Part shown: one piece after another, positions 6,819 through 14,795 of the stretch
How positions within the stretch are numbered: the first letter of the stretch is position 1
Layout of the letters: every line of letters begins with the position of its first letter
Notes under the pieces: generated by a model
Seen by the model: the letters and a program-made list of their open reading frames with translations, nothing else
What the model was told of the DNA's origin: nothing
Database searches by the model: none
Position numbers and translations under genes: made by a program
Assembly: GCA_965371855.1 (NCBI GenBank)
Contig: CBDUZZ010000083.1
Span: 1 to 17,099 of the forward strand
Direction: 5' to 3'
Source of the DNA: JAADEM01 sp965371855
GTDB taxonomy: Bacteria > Bacteroidota > Bacteroidia > Bacteroidales > Marinilabiliaceae
Length of the DNA stretch: 17,099 nt

Positions 6819-9800
6819 TTAAAAATCAACACTCAACGTAAATGTATAATAAGCTGTATAAGGGCTTAAAGCACGCATGCGGAATGAGTCTGAGCTTGAA
6901 GTTCCACGGAAACTTTCCGGATTCAAATTATTTGGCAAAGAATTATACAAATAACCCAGATTCCTTGCATTAACAGCAAAGTGTACATTTTGAGCTTTTA
7001 TTTTATGAGCTACTGACTTAGGCAGATTATATCCTAAAGACACATTACGTATGGAAATATATTTGACTTCTGCAAACCAGTTGTCATTTATAACGCCACC
7101 GCCCCAGGAACTGTTTCTCCAATTCCACCAACCGGCGTGTACAGGTTCTACATGACCTGCTGCATGTGCTTCCTTAAATGTCATGCCTCCAACGTCATGC
7201 TGGTTGCCATCAGGTCCGGTTACCATCTGGCCGTCTTTAAATACACCTTCAGGGATAACTCCGTCAGTATATTCATTCCCATTAGAATCTGCATATTGAG
7301 ATGTCCAGGTTACGCCTCCATGCTCAGGACTCCTTCCATACAGAGACTCTTCCAACAATCCCCATGCAGTACCATACTTACTTGAGAAAGAGGCTATATG
7401 TCCACCAAAACGTGCATCAAGCAGCACTGACAACGTTAAGTCTTTCCAGCGGAAAGAATTATCCCACGATCCTTCAAAGTCTGGTTGAACTTTACCAATT
7501 TCCTGCACTTCATAACTACGCGTTAAATTTGCACCTCTGTAGGAATCGTACCAAGTCAACACTTTCATACCATTTCGTGGATCATTGGCATCATTTTCAT
7601 TATTCCATTCCAATGGTTTAGTATCACTCATAATTACACCATATTCACCATCTTCATAGGCAACACTACCAACCCTTAGGTTACCATAGGAAATACTTCC
7701 ACCAAGAGTTTTATACTCCCCAACCTCTTCTCGCAAGTCTGAAATCATGGTTTTATTATTCCAATAATTAAAGGTGGTTGTCCATTCAAAACTGCTTGTC
7801 TTAACCGGCACACCTCGTAAAGATAATTCGATACCAGTATTAGTCATGGTTCCAATATTGGTAAACATTTTGTTATATCCTGATTCAGCAGGAATTGGAA
7901 TCTCACCAATTTGATTCTTAATAGTTTCATCATACCAGGCAAAATCCACTCCTAAACGGTTATTAAACATGCGAACATCAAACCCAACTTCCAATGAATT
8001 CTTCATTTCAGGTTTGAGATCAGTATCAACCAATGTGGTAGATTTGGCATTTGTGTAAGCATTTCCACTGGACAATTCATGATTTTTTACCGTATAGCCT
8101 TTGTTAATCGCATACGGGCTTGTATCATTACCTACCTTTGCCCAGGATAGGCGCGCCTTACCGAATGTTACCCATTGTGGCAAATTAAAAGTTTCATTAA
8201 ATATCCAGGACGTACTTACAGATGGATAGAAATAAGAGTTATTACCTGTTCCATCGGTATACACAAGAGATGAAGACCAGTCATTACGACCTGTAATATC
8301 TACAAACAGCTGATCTCTCCAACCAAAGTTGGCCATAAAATAGAACGAATTAATTTGCTTGGTTCCGGTAATTTTACCATCACCTTTCTTCGTTTTCTTT
8401 GAATTTTCCAAAAAGAATTTTCCGGGAACAATCAATCCTCCATCAGTCCATGAACGGGTCCATGATTTTCTTTGATCCCAAATTTCACCACCAAGGATTA
8501 AACTAGAAGAAATATCATCAGTTAGTTTCCGATTTAAATTAAGTATGAGTTTTCCGGTTCTGCTAATGTCGTCATTATGTTTAATTTCATAACTTCCACC
8601 CTCATTGGCGTAACCTTGTCCAAGATTTTTCTTCTCATAATTTATTGTATAGACATTCATATTACCTTCGGCCGTCACAGACATCCAATTCGTCAGATCA
8701 GCTGTTAATCTAACAATAGGACGCGTTACATACTCTTTCCTAACCTGTTCGTTAAGATTATAGGCAAACCAGATATTATTACCTGGCACATGTTCGTACT
8801 TATCACCTGATTTGGGTCTACCTCCATGAGGTGCCTGGTAAACATCACGACTCTTCCACTTGTTTGCATCATACCAGGTTTGGAAAGTACCATAAATGAA
8901 CCGATCACCTAAATCATTTCGAGGATTTTTAGGTGTTGAGGTCGTGAAAGAGATAGAAACATCAGCCCTCAACCAATCATTTAAATTATAGGATGAATTA
9001 AGTAACAATGAATATCTTGAAAATTCATTAGCCGGCAAATTTCCTTTACGGTAGTTATATGAATTAGACAGGTAAAAACTTCCTTTATCGTTTCCACCCG
9101 TTAAAGCCACAGATGTATTACTATTCCAACCCTGATCATATACATCCAGCATATGATTTTTATTTGGTAAATACTTTACAATTGAGCCATCATAATCTTC
9201 AATATCACGCCCATCATATTTTGGTCCATAATGCCATGAATTAGCACCAATCTTAGTCGGAATATCGTCACTATTTAGCAAAATATTGCGATAATCCCAC
9301 TTATCCTGGTCTCCGTTAGGGTTGCTCCAAGGAGGGATATCGCCAGGACCAAACTCATATTGTATGGCAGGCTGATCATAAATATGATCAATACCGAAGG
9401 ATTGAGTAACCTTAACACCCAGTCCTTTTTGGGCCTTTCCATCTTTCGTTTTGATTACAACGGCACCATTAATACCTCGAGAGCCATAAAGTGCGGTGGC
9501 TGCAGCCCCTTTCAATATAGAAACCGACTCATAATCATCCGGATTTAAGTTTTTCAGTTGGCTACCATAATCATTAGGGTTTGCATCCCAATCTGCACTT
9601 GCAGTGGAAACAGGATTATCTATAATAACACCATCAATAACAAATATTGGTTGATTGTTATTTGAGTTTAGAGTAGACACACCCCTGATTTGAATTTTTA
9701 AATTACCAAATAATCCACCATCCGATTGTCCGATACTCACTCCAGCAGATTTTCCCTGAAGTGCTTGTACAGGATTAACAGTATTTACAGCAGCAATTTC

Positions 9801-10289
9801 AGCGCCATCAACTTCGGTCATTGCATAACCCAGTTGTTTAATTTGACGCTTAATACCAAGAGCAGTTACCACTACCTCATCAAGGTCTTGAAATTGCTCT
9901 ATCAAAGTAACATTAATGGTACTTCTCCCGGCAACCTGAACTTCCTGGTTCACAAACCCAATAAATGAGAATACCAGTATGGCATCCTGGTTAGTAAAAG
10001 TAATAGAATAAGTTCCTTCAACACTGGTAATAACACCATGACTTGGATCACTTTTCTCATAAACATTTACTCCGGGAATTGGATCACCAGCACTATTGGC
10101 AACAATACCGGTCACTGTAATTCCATCTTGTTGTTGAGCAACAGGATTTGTTGTTTCTGAAAATACTCCGGCAGTTAATTGCAGAGTACTAATCAGGACA
10201 AACAAAAATACGAGCCTAACAATCTTAAAAATTTTAAAGAAAGGATCATATTTCCTTCCCGTACTTAAAAACTTTTTAAATTTTTCCAT
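6819..10289 (-). CDS. SusC/RagA-family TonB-dependent outer-membrane transporter
   Basis: A 1156-residue SusC-type receptor forming the 22-strand barrel that imports the ligand captured by SusD, powered by TonB. Domains in order are: a signal peptide with an unusually long basic n-region (about 1-44, hydrophobic core 23-40); a carboxypeptidase-regulatory-like domain (about 57-131, VTGIVANSAGDPIPGVNVYE); a TonB-box segment DLDEVVVTALGIKR (135-148); a plug domain (about 150-281) with the SusC signature SVSILKGAAATALYGSRGIN (255-274); then a barrel ending in an aromatic residue (LSVDF). No STN domain is present between the signal and the regulatory-like domain, so signalling to an ECF sigma/anti-sigma pair is not expected. 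The barrel is full length with no frameshift. It lies 169 bp after a plug-only protein and 18 bp before SusD. The assignment is secure; the substrate is not determinable. Confidence 0.95.
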   Translation of the reverse strand: MEKFKKFLSTGRKYDPFFKIFKIVRLVFLFVLISTLQLTAGVFSETTNPVAQQQDGITVTGIVANSAGDPIPGVNVYEKSDPSHGVITSVEGTYSITFTNQDAILVFSFIGFVNQEVQVAGRSTINVTLIEQFQDLDEVVVTALGIKRQIKQLGYAMTEVDGAEIAAVNTVNPVQALQGKSAGVSIGQSDGGLFGNLKIQIRGVSTLNSNNNQPIFVIDGVIIDNPVSTASADWDANPNDYGSQLKNLNPDDYESVSILKGAAATALYGSRGINGAVVIKTKDGKAQKGLGVKVTQSFGIDHIYDQPAIQYEFGPGDIPPWSNPNGDQDKWDYRNILLNSDDIPTKIGANSWHYGPKYDGRDIEDYDGSIVKYLPNKNHMLDVYDQGWNSNTSVALTGGNDKGSFYLSNSYNYRKGNLPANEFSRYSLLLNSSYNLNDWLRADVSISFTTSTPKNPRNDLGDRFIYGTFQTWYDANKWKSRDVYQAPHGGRPKSGDKYEHVPGNNIWFAYNLNEQVRKEYVTRPIVRLTADLTNWMSVTAEGNMNVYTINYEKKNLGQGYANEGGSYEIKHNDDISRTGKLILNLNRKLTDDISSSLILGGEIWDQRKSWTRSWTDGGLIVPGKFFLENSKKTKKGDGKITGTKQINSFYFMANFGWRDQLFVDITGRNDWSSSLVYTDGTGNNSYFYPSVSTSWIFNETFNLPQWVTFGKARLSWAKVGNDTSPYAINKGYTVKNHELSSGNAYTNAKSTTLVDTDLKPEMKNSLEVGFDVRMFNNRLGVDFAWYDETIKNQIGEIPIPAESGYNKMFTNIGTMTNTGIELSLRGVPVKTSSFEWTTTFNYWNNKTMISDLREEVGEYKTLGGSISYGNLRVGSVAYEDGEYGVIMSDTKPLEWNNENDANDPRNGMKVLTWYDSYRGANLTRSYEVQEIGKVQPDFEGSWDNSFRWKDLTLSVLLDARFGGHIASFSSKYGTAWGLLEESLYGRSPEHGGVTWTSQYADSNGNEYTDGVIPEGVFKDGQMVTGPDGNQHDVGGMTFKEAHAAGHVEPVHAGWWNWRNSSWGGGVINDNWFAEVKYISIRNVSLGYNLPKSVAHKIKAQNVHFAVNARNLGYLYNSLPNNLNPESFRGTSSSDSFRMRALSPYTAYYTFTLSVDF

Positions 10290-10351
10290 AGTTTTGTATT
10301 AAATGTTAATAAATGCCAACCTTGAAATAAGATTGGAGTTAATTAATAGCA

Positions 10352-10380
10352 GGAATATGTTAATCCATAATCCATATTCC
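10352..10380. promoter_or_regulatory. Inverted repeat upstream of SusC
   Basis: GGAATATG (10352-10359) and CATATTCC (10373-10380) are perfect 8-bp inverted arms separated by 13 nt, about 63 nt upstream of the SusC start. It could be an operator or an mRNA hairpin in the plug-SusC intergenic region. I see no clear TTTG/TAnnTTTG promoter here, so SusC may be read from a promoter upstream of the plug gene. Confidence 0.3.
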
Positions 10381-10458
10381 ATTTTTCAAATTAAAAGTTT
10401 TATTCTACATAGGCATTAATTTTAAAAAATTAGACATCTAAAAATTCTATCTCAATAT

Positions 10459-11130
10459 TTACTTTTTTTTTGTTGTAACAACAACAACTCCATTCATACC
10501 TCTTGAACCATATAACGAGCCGGCAGATCCTTTTAGCACATCTATCGATTTCACAATATGCGGATCAATATTCTTAAATTCATTCCAACTAATAACATAC
10601 CCGTCAACAACCAGTAACGCTGCATCATTCCCTGTCATAGTGTTTTTGCCTCTTATGTAGATATTACTATTTGTAACGGTTACTCCCGGAACTCTACTTT
10701 GTATCATCTCCAGTATGTTGCTATAAGAAGTGGTCTTAATATTTTTGCCGCTTAGATGAGCAATGGCATAGGTAAGTTTATCTTTATCAATATGATTAAA
10801 ACCTGTTGCTACTTCAATGTTTTTTTCACCGCCTCTAAAAATCATATTAACAATCAGAGAGTCTGATTTCTCTTTTACATTTATTTTTTGAATCGTAAAA
10901 CCATTGGCATCAAATGTTAATTTATCTTTATCTTTACAAGAAACAGAGAATAAGCCGGCAGAATCTGATTTAATAATTTCTCCGGAGCTTTTAACTTTTA
11001 CTTTAACATCTCGCAGAGGAATCATTTCAAATGCAACAACTTTTCCCACTACTTTTCTTTCTTGTGAAAATGAATATTGAACAGTAGTAAATAAGAAAAC
11101 TAAAAATAGAATTACTTTAATCTTTTTCAT
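10459..11130 (-). CDS. Plug-only TonB-receptor-like protein with carboxypeptidase-regulatory-like domain
   Basis: A 223-residue secreted protein built like the N-terminal quarter of a SusC receptor but without a barrel. It has a signal peptide (1-22, ending YSFSQ), a carboxypeptidase-regulatory-like fold (about 24-97, GKVVAFEMIPLRDVKVKV), a TonB-box-like IEVATG (105-110) and a plug domain (about 112-220). The plug carries SSYSN-type and IYIRGKNT elements and ends in DVLKGSAGSLYGSRGMNGVV (197-216), very like the SusC signature. It stops at a TAA immediately after KKK. The 169 bp that follow do not encode a barrel in any frame, and the next gene has its own complete plug, so this is not a frameshifted receptor. 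It lies first on the same strand as SusCD. It could be a periplasmic TonB-interacting accessory, a regulator or a stable remnant. Domain calls are strong; function is unknown. Confidence 0.82.
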   Translation of the reverse strand: MKKIKVILFLVFLFTTVQYSFSQERKVVGKVVAFEMIPLRDVKVKVKSSGEIIKSDSAGLFSVSCKDKDKLTFDANGFTIQKINVKEKSDSLIVNMIFRGGEKNIEVATGFNHIDKDKLTYAIAHLSGKNIKTTSYSNILEMIQSRVPGVTVTNSNIYIRGKNTMTGNDAALLVVDGYVISWNEFKNIDPHIVKSIDVLKGSAGSLYGSRGMNGVVVVTTKKK

Positions 11131-11319
11131 ATTAAGTTGAATACTTTATATTTTAAATACTTTAGTACATAATTACAAATTTTAAATTGTTTTAACCAAT
11201 ATTTATGGGGTTATTAACACAATAGTTTACATTAATACTAATAAATTAACATCTGACCACCTTTAGCGATAAATTCGATTAAATATAAGCTGAATTTTTC
11301 TGACTGTTATTAGCTATTC

Positions 11320-11353
11320 TTTGTAGATATTACAATTCAATAATCTATTTTTG
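11320..11353 (+). promoter_or_regulatory. Candidate Bacteroidota promoter for the amidase
   Basis: TTTG at 11320-11323 and TATTTTTG at 11346-11353 fit the -33/-7 consensus TTTG and TAnnTTTG, with a 22-nt spacer, slightly longer than usual. Transcription would start near 11360, giving an approximately 90-nt leader that contains the whole repeat element ending at 11438. The rest of the 318-bp gap 11131-11448 is AT-rich with no coding signal; it separates two divergently transcribed genes. Confidence 0.4.
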
Positions 11354-11367
11354 CACAGATAAATTTT

Positions 11368-11438
11368 ACCACATAAGCTAAATTAGTTCACCTGAAATTA
11401 AAGACTTATATTTTCTTATGTGGCTTATGTGGTTCAAA
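11368..11438 (+). promoter_or_regulatory. Leader element with CTTATRTGG repeats and hairpin (amidase)
   Basis: ACCACATAAGC (11368-11378) pairs perfectly over 11 bp with GCTTATGTGGT (11423-11433) across a 44-nt loop. The 3' part holds tandem 9-nt units: a CTTATATTT-type unit, then CTTATGTGG twice, then TTCAAA, ending 10 nt before the ATG. The same organisation, order and distance to the start codon occur upstream of the dehydrogenase (3463-3522 on the - strand). Shared position in front of two unrelated genes argues for a cis-acting role, but a dispersed repeat that happens to land there twice is possible. Confidence 0.5.
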
Positions 11439-11448
11439 TATTAAGCAG

Positions 11449-12435
11449 ATGAAGAAGGCAGAAGTATTTTTTTTAATAATTATTTTAATATGGCCAGGGT
11501 TAGTATTGTCACAAACTAATGAACAATTATTAAATGATAAACCAAAAGAGGGTGAGGGTATTTATAGTTTCTTGAAAAGACATAATCTATCATACAGTGA
11601 ATATGGAAGCGAATTCCTTCAATTAAATAAAGACAAATTCGGTAAAAACAAATCACTTTTAATCCATCATGAGTACTTTCTGCCTGCTAAAAAGAATATA
11701 GATATAAATCCGCTGTTTGGTGAAAAATATAAAAAAACAAAAATAACCTCCCGGGAACTTAATGGAGCTATACTGTATTTGGTAAACGGGCATGGTGGAC
11801 CTGACCCGGGAGCCATGGGTAAGTACGGCATTCATCCAATGTATGAAGATGAATATGCCTACGATATTGTTTTAAGACTTGGGAAAAGCCTCATTTCAAA
11901 AGGAGCTAAAGTGCATATGATTATTCAGGATCCAAATGACGGGATAAGGGATAATATGTTTTTATCGTACGATAATGATGAAACCTGCATGGGAGAAACC
12001 ATTCCATTAGATCAGCTAACCCGCCTAAAACAACGTACCAATGAAATAAACAAGTTGTATAAGCAAGAGAAAGCATCATATAAACGCTGTATCATCATTC
12101 ACCTGGATAGCCGGAGTAAAAGGAAACAAATTGATGTCTTCTTCTATCATAATAAAGGTAGCAAGAAGGGAAAGAAAATGGCAAACACCCTGCAACAAAC
12201 ATTCGACAGCAAGTATAAAAAGCACCAGCCACGACGCGGATTCTCAGGAACCGTTAGCGGTCGTGACCTATATATATTACGTAAAACTAATCCCATTGCT
12301 GTTTTTATTGAGTTGGGAAATATTCAGAACTACAGAGATCAACAACGATTTATTGAAGAAAATAACAGACAGGCTTTAGCCAACTGGCTTACTGAAGGAA
12401 TTATTAAAGACTTCAATAGTAATAGAAGAAAATAA
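11449..12435 (+). CDS. Secreted N-acetylmuramoyl-L-alanine amidase (Amidase_3) with LysM-like N-domain
   Basis: A 328-residue zinc amidase expected to cleave the bond between N-acetylmuramic acid and L-alanine in peptidoglycan. The signal peptide covers about 1-22 (hydrophobic core VFFLIIILIWPGLVL, cleavage near LSQ). Residues about 35-80 (GIYSFLKRHNLS...FLQLNKDKF...EYFLPAK) resemble a LysM-like wall-binding module. The catalytic domain starts near 105. Zinc ligands fit H115 in VNGHGGPDPGAMG, E133 in MYEDEYAYDI and H218 in IIIHLDSRS; the catalytic Glu fits E288 in FIELGNIQN. Compared with classical AmiC enzymes, the usual 'SxHAD' around the second His is replaced by 'IHLDS', but the metal ligand is kept. 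The sequence ends in a basic tail. It is a single gene with its own candidate promoter and divergent from the plug gene. The amidase assignment is firm; LysM is a weaker call. Confidence 0.85.
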   Translation: MKKAEVFFLIIILIWPGLVLSQTNEQLLNDKPKEGEGIYSFLKRHNLSYSEYGSEFLQLNKDKFGKNKSLLIHHEYFLPAKKNIDINPLFGEKYKKTKITSRELNGAILYLVNGHGGPDPGAMGKYGIHPMYEDEYAYDIVLRLGKSLISKGAKVHMIIQDPNDGIRDNMFLSYDNDETCMGETIPLDQLTRLKQRTNEINKLYKQEKASYKRCIIIHLDSRSKRKQIDVFFYHNKGSKKGKKMANTLQQTFDSKYKKHQPRRGFSGTVSGRDLYILRKTNPIAVFIELGNIQNYRDQQRFIEENNRQALANWLTEGIIKDFNSNRRK

Positions 12436-12454
12436 TTGAGTATTTTTGAACGTA

Positions 12455-12610
12455 TAATTAGTGTCTGCAAGAAAACTAAATATCATACGTCATTGCGAGG
12501 ACGATAGGACGAAGCAATCTGTTGATATCCATCAGAGATTGCTTCACTCGTACCTCGTTCGCAATGACGCAAACCTCTAAATTTGATAGTTTTCTTACAG
12601 ACACTAATTA
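12455..12610. mobile_element. MITE-like element with 24-bp terminal inverted repeats, copy 1
   Basis: The ends, 12455-12478 and 12587-12610, are inverted copies over 24 bp with one mismatch (outer sequence TAATTAGTGTCTG, inner AAGAAAACTA). Nested inside is a second inverted pair, CGTCATTGCGA (12488-12498) with TCGCAATGACG (12559-12569), and a third, GAAGCAATCT (12511-12520) with AGATTGCTTC. The element is about 156 bp and has no open reading frame. No transposase is in the window. Related copies lie at 80-136 (partial), 13687-13880 and 13918-14079. It sits between the amidase stop and the nucleotidyltransferase promoter. Confidence 0.75.
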
Positions 12611-12617
12611 ACAACGT

Positions 12618-12648
12618 TTTGTTAAATTACGAATTACGATTATTTTTG
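12618..12648 (+). promoter_or_regulatory. Candidate promoter of the nucleotidyltransferase
   Basis: TTTG at 12618-12621 and TATTTTTG at 12641-12648 match the Bacteroidota -33/-7 elements with a 19-nt spacer, which is the preferred distance. The predicted start near 12655 gives a leader of roughly 77 nt. The box begins just 8 nt after the right end of the MITE-like element. Confidence 0.55.
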
Positions 12649-12731
12649 CTAATAATCTGTAATAGGTAAAAATTTAACCATGAGTGTAAATTATTACCAA
12701 TCAAATAAAATCAAATTAATAAAATAATAAG

Positions 12732-13628
12732 ATGAAACCAACACTATTAGTATTAGCAGCCGGCATGGGTAGCCGTTACGGAGGATTAAAACAGATGGAT
12801 GAGTTAGGCCCTAATGGAGAATCCATTATTGACTATTCAATTTACGATGCTATTCAGGCAGGATTTGGAAAAGTTGTTTTTGTCATCAGAGAGTCATTTG
12901 CCGAACTCTTTAAAGAGCGATTTGAACCAAAACTGGCAGGAAAGATAGAAACGGTATATGTATACCAGTCATTAGAAGATCTGCCTAAGGGTTTTACTGT
13001 TCCGGAAGGAAGAGAGAAACCCTGGGGAACAGGACATGCAATGCTTATGGCTATGGATGTAATTAACGAACCTTTCGGTATTATTAATGCTGATGACTAT
13101 TATGGTATAGAAGCTTACCAACAGGTAGCTGACTTTTTAAATACCAGTAATGATGCTAATGAGTATGCAATGGTAGGTTATCCTTTAGACAAAACCCTTT
13201 CGGAACACGGAACTGTATCGCGCGGAATATGTGATGTTGATGAAAATGAAAATCTGGTTCAGATTGACGAAAGAACGAAAATTGGTTGGGAAGGAGTTAG
13301 AATATTTTTTTATGAAGATGATGAGAAAACTGAACTATATGGAGATGTACCTGTATCCATGAATTTCTGGGCTTTCAAACCCGGTTTTTTCCCTCTTCTG
13401 GAAAAAGAGTTCGCCGGATTCCTTAAAGAAAAAGGACACGAGATGAAATCAGAATACTATTTCAATGTAGCAGTTGACAGCCTCATTAAAAAAGGCATTG
13501 CTACTACGAAGGTCTTAAACACAAAGTCTCAATGGTTCGGTGTTACTTACAAAGATGACAAGCCAAAAGTTCAGGAGAAATTTAACAAACTACACTCAGA
13601 TGGTATTTATCCGGGTAAACTGTGGTAA
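12732..13628 (+). CDS. Sugar-phosphate nucleotidylyltransferase-like protein
   Basis: A 298-residue protein of the NTP_transferase family, which transfers a nucleotidyl group from an NTP to a sugar-1-phosphate to give an NDP-sugar for cell-surface glycans. The N-terminal nucleotide-binding loop is LAAGMGSRYGGLKQ (8-21), a variant of the family's GxGxR...PK loop in which the Pro before the Lys is replaced by a Gly-Leu pair. The substrate or metal region reads PWGTGHAML (97-105), then IINADDYYG (117-125), containing the metal-binding Asp of the family. The length is typical of a single-domain enzyme without the C-terminal left-handed beta helix. Start at ATG 12732 follows an A-rich leader and a well-formed promoter candidate. 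No neighbouring glycan-biosynthesis gene is present, so the sugar and NTP cannot be assigned. The loop differs from RmlA and GlmU, so a less studied branch is likely. Confidence 0.82.
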   Translation: MKPTLLVLAAGMGSRYGGLKQMDELGPNGESIIDYSIYDAIQAGFGKVVFVIRESFAELFKERFEPKLAGKIETVYVYQSLEDLPKGFTVPEGREKPWGTGHAMLMAMDVINEPFGIINADDYYGIEAYQQVADFLNTSNDANEYAMVGYPLDKTLSEHGTVSRGICDVDENENLVQIDERTKIGWEGVRIFFYEDDEKTELYGDVPVSMNFWAFKPGFFPLLEKEFAGFLKEKGHEMKSEYYFNVAVDSLIKKGIATTKVLNTKSQWFGVTYKDDKPKVQEKFNKLHSDGIYPGKLW

Positions 13629-13661
13629 AAAGAAAGGTGCTTCCTTCCGGCTTTCTCCGGA

Positions 13662-13961
13662 AAGAGAGTTTAAATACGTTAAATAATACTAGCAAGAAAC
13701 TCTATGAGTATACATAAAACGTCATTGCGATGAGGAACAGCTTGTTCCGCCGTGGCGGGAAGTGAAGCCTGCCTGCAGCAGGCAGGGAATCTCACAAAAC
13801 TAAACTGCTGTAATTCTACAGATTGCTTCTTCGTTCCTCATCGCAATGACGATCGTTGTCATGTTTTCTTGCAGACACTAAATAGAACCGGGAAGAGAGT
13901 CTAAATACGTTAAATAGTACTAGCAAGAAACTCTATGAGTGTACATAAAACGTCATTGCGA
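13662..13961. repeat. Direct repeat of 69 bp flanking a MITE-like copy
   Basis: Positions 13662-13730 and 13893-13961 are direct copies with 3 mismatches in 69 bases, offset by 231 bp. Each begins AAGAGAGT, contains TAAATACGTTAAATA and ends CGTCATTGCGA. This indicates that a unit comprising flank and MITE-like element was duplicated in tandem, the inner hairpin contents having since diverged. No gene is seen in the 13629-14085 gap. Confidence 0.8.
13687..13880. mobile_element. MITE-like element, copy 2
   Basis: A 19-bp perfect inverted repeat, CGTCATTGCGATGAGGAAC (13720-13738) with its complement at 13833-13851, forms the core. The right end reads GTTTTCTTGCAGACACTA, matching the terminal sequence of copy 1, while the left end (TACTAGCAAGAAAC) is a degenerate match. 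Inside is a CCTGCCTGC-A-GCAGGCAGG hairpin (13768-13786). No open reading frame is seen. Confidence 0.7.
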
Positions 13962-14079
13962 GCGAGGTACGAGTGACGCCTGCCTGCAGCAGGCAGGCAA
14001 TCTCTATTGAATCAATAGATTGCTTCGTCCTATCGTCCTCGCAATGACGAAAAAACAAGGAGTTTTCTTGCTAAAACTA
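13918..14079. mobile_element. MITE-like element, copy 3
   Basis: Inverted arms CGTCATTGCGAG (13951-13962) and CTCGCAATGACG (14038-14049) are perfect over 12 bp. An internal CCTGCCTGC-A-GCAGGCAGG palindrome lies at 13979-13997, and an inner GCAATCT/AGATTGC pair follows. The right end GTTTTCTTGCTAAAACTA (to 14079) stops 6 bases from the peroxiredoxin stop codon, so this element is the 3' untranslated region of that gene. Confidence 0.7.
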
Positions 14080-14085
14080 AAAACA

Positions 14086-14676
14086 TTACCTCTCCTTAGC
14101 GCTGCTAATCACATCCAGTACCTGTTGGTAATCGTTAGCTGCCTTCACCGATTTGTTGACATAAATAATCTTACTGTCTTTGCCTATTATAAAAGTCCAT
14201 CGTGAAGCAGTGACTCCGCGTTTCAGGGTAACCTCATGTCCCTCAATTTCACGAACAATCTCTCCCCCATTGCGTAATGGCACACCGAATAAACCGGCAA
14301 TACTACCCTCAGGATCGGACAGGAGAGTGAAGTTCAAATTATTTGCCTTCCGAAAATACTTAAGACCCTCCGGGTAATCACCACTTACTCCTACAACCTC
14401 AACGTCATACTTTTCCAATGCAGAAAGATTGTCCCGATAACTGCAAGCCTGCTTAGTGCATCCCCCCGTCATCGCAGCCGGATAGAAATAAACTACAATA
14501 ATTTTCTTACCTAAAATATCAGTCAAATTCCAAGGGTTACCCTGATCGTCAACAGACGAAAACGGTGTGACCTGCTCCCCGATCAAAAGAGCGCGATTGT
14601 TTTCCTGAGCACTTATCTGAAGAGATAAGAATGTCAGCACAAAAAATGAAGAAATTATTGGAATGAATCTTTTCAT
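14086..14676 (-). CDS. Secreted Bcp-type peroxiredoxin
   Basis: A 196-residue AhpC/TSA-family thiol peroxidase of the Bcp (PrxQ) type, reducing hydrogen or organic peroxides with a thioredoxin-like reductant. The active-site segment is VVYFYPAAMTGGCTKQACSY (61-80): T70-G-G-C73 gives the peroxidatic Cys, and C78 five residues later is the resolving Cys placed as in atypical two-Cys Bcp proteins. An Arg of the catalytic triad fits R158 in ASRWTFIIG. Residues 1-23 form a signal peptide (FIPIISSFFVLTFLSLQISA), so the enzyme is probably periplasmic, whereas most Bcp proteins are cytosolic; the N-terminal extension accounts for its length over the usual 150-160. The gene stands alone, opposite in strand to the nucleotidyltransferase upstream. 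The family call is firm; periplasmic location is inferred from the signal. Confidence 0.9.
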   Translation of the reverse strand: MKRFIPIISSFFVLTFLSLQISAQENNRALLIGEQVTPFSSVDDQGNPWNLTDILGKKIIVVYFYPAAMTGGCTKQACSYRDNLSALEKYDVEVVGVSGDYPEGLKYFRKANNLNFTLLSDPEGSIAGLFGVPLRNGGEIVREIEGHEVTLKRGVTASRWTFIIGKDSKIIYVNKSVKAANDYQQVLDVISSAKER

Positions 14677-14795
14677 GATAAATTATTTAACTGATTAGTT
14701 TTATGGCTCTACTACCATTTTCGTGTATAGATATTTAATCATTCACTAAATTGACATATTTATTTAGTGAAATATATAAATCCTTATTCATCTTT

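Noticed and set aside
10290..11130. Plug-only gene as a frameshifted 5' end of SusC
   Set aside because: SusC downstream begins with its own signal peptide, regulatory-like domain and plug; the 169-bp gap encodes no barrel, so the two are separate genes.
13645..13662. TTCCGG/CCGGAA hairpin as a terminator of the nucleotidyltransferase
   Set aside because: The 6-bp stem is short and not followed by a T-tract; the signal is too weak to call.
12455..14079. Regularly spaced repeats as a CRISPR array
   Set aside because: Copies are imperfect inverted-repeat elements of unequal size with no uniform direct repeats or unique spacers, and no cas genes are in the window.
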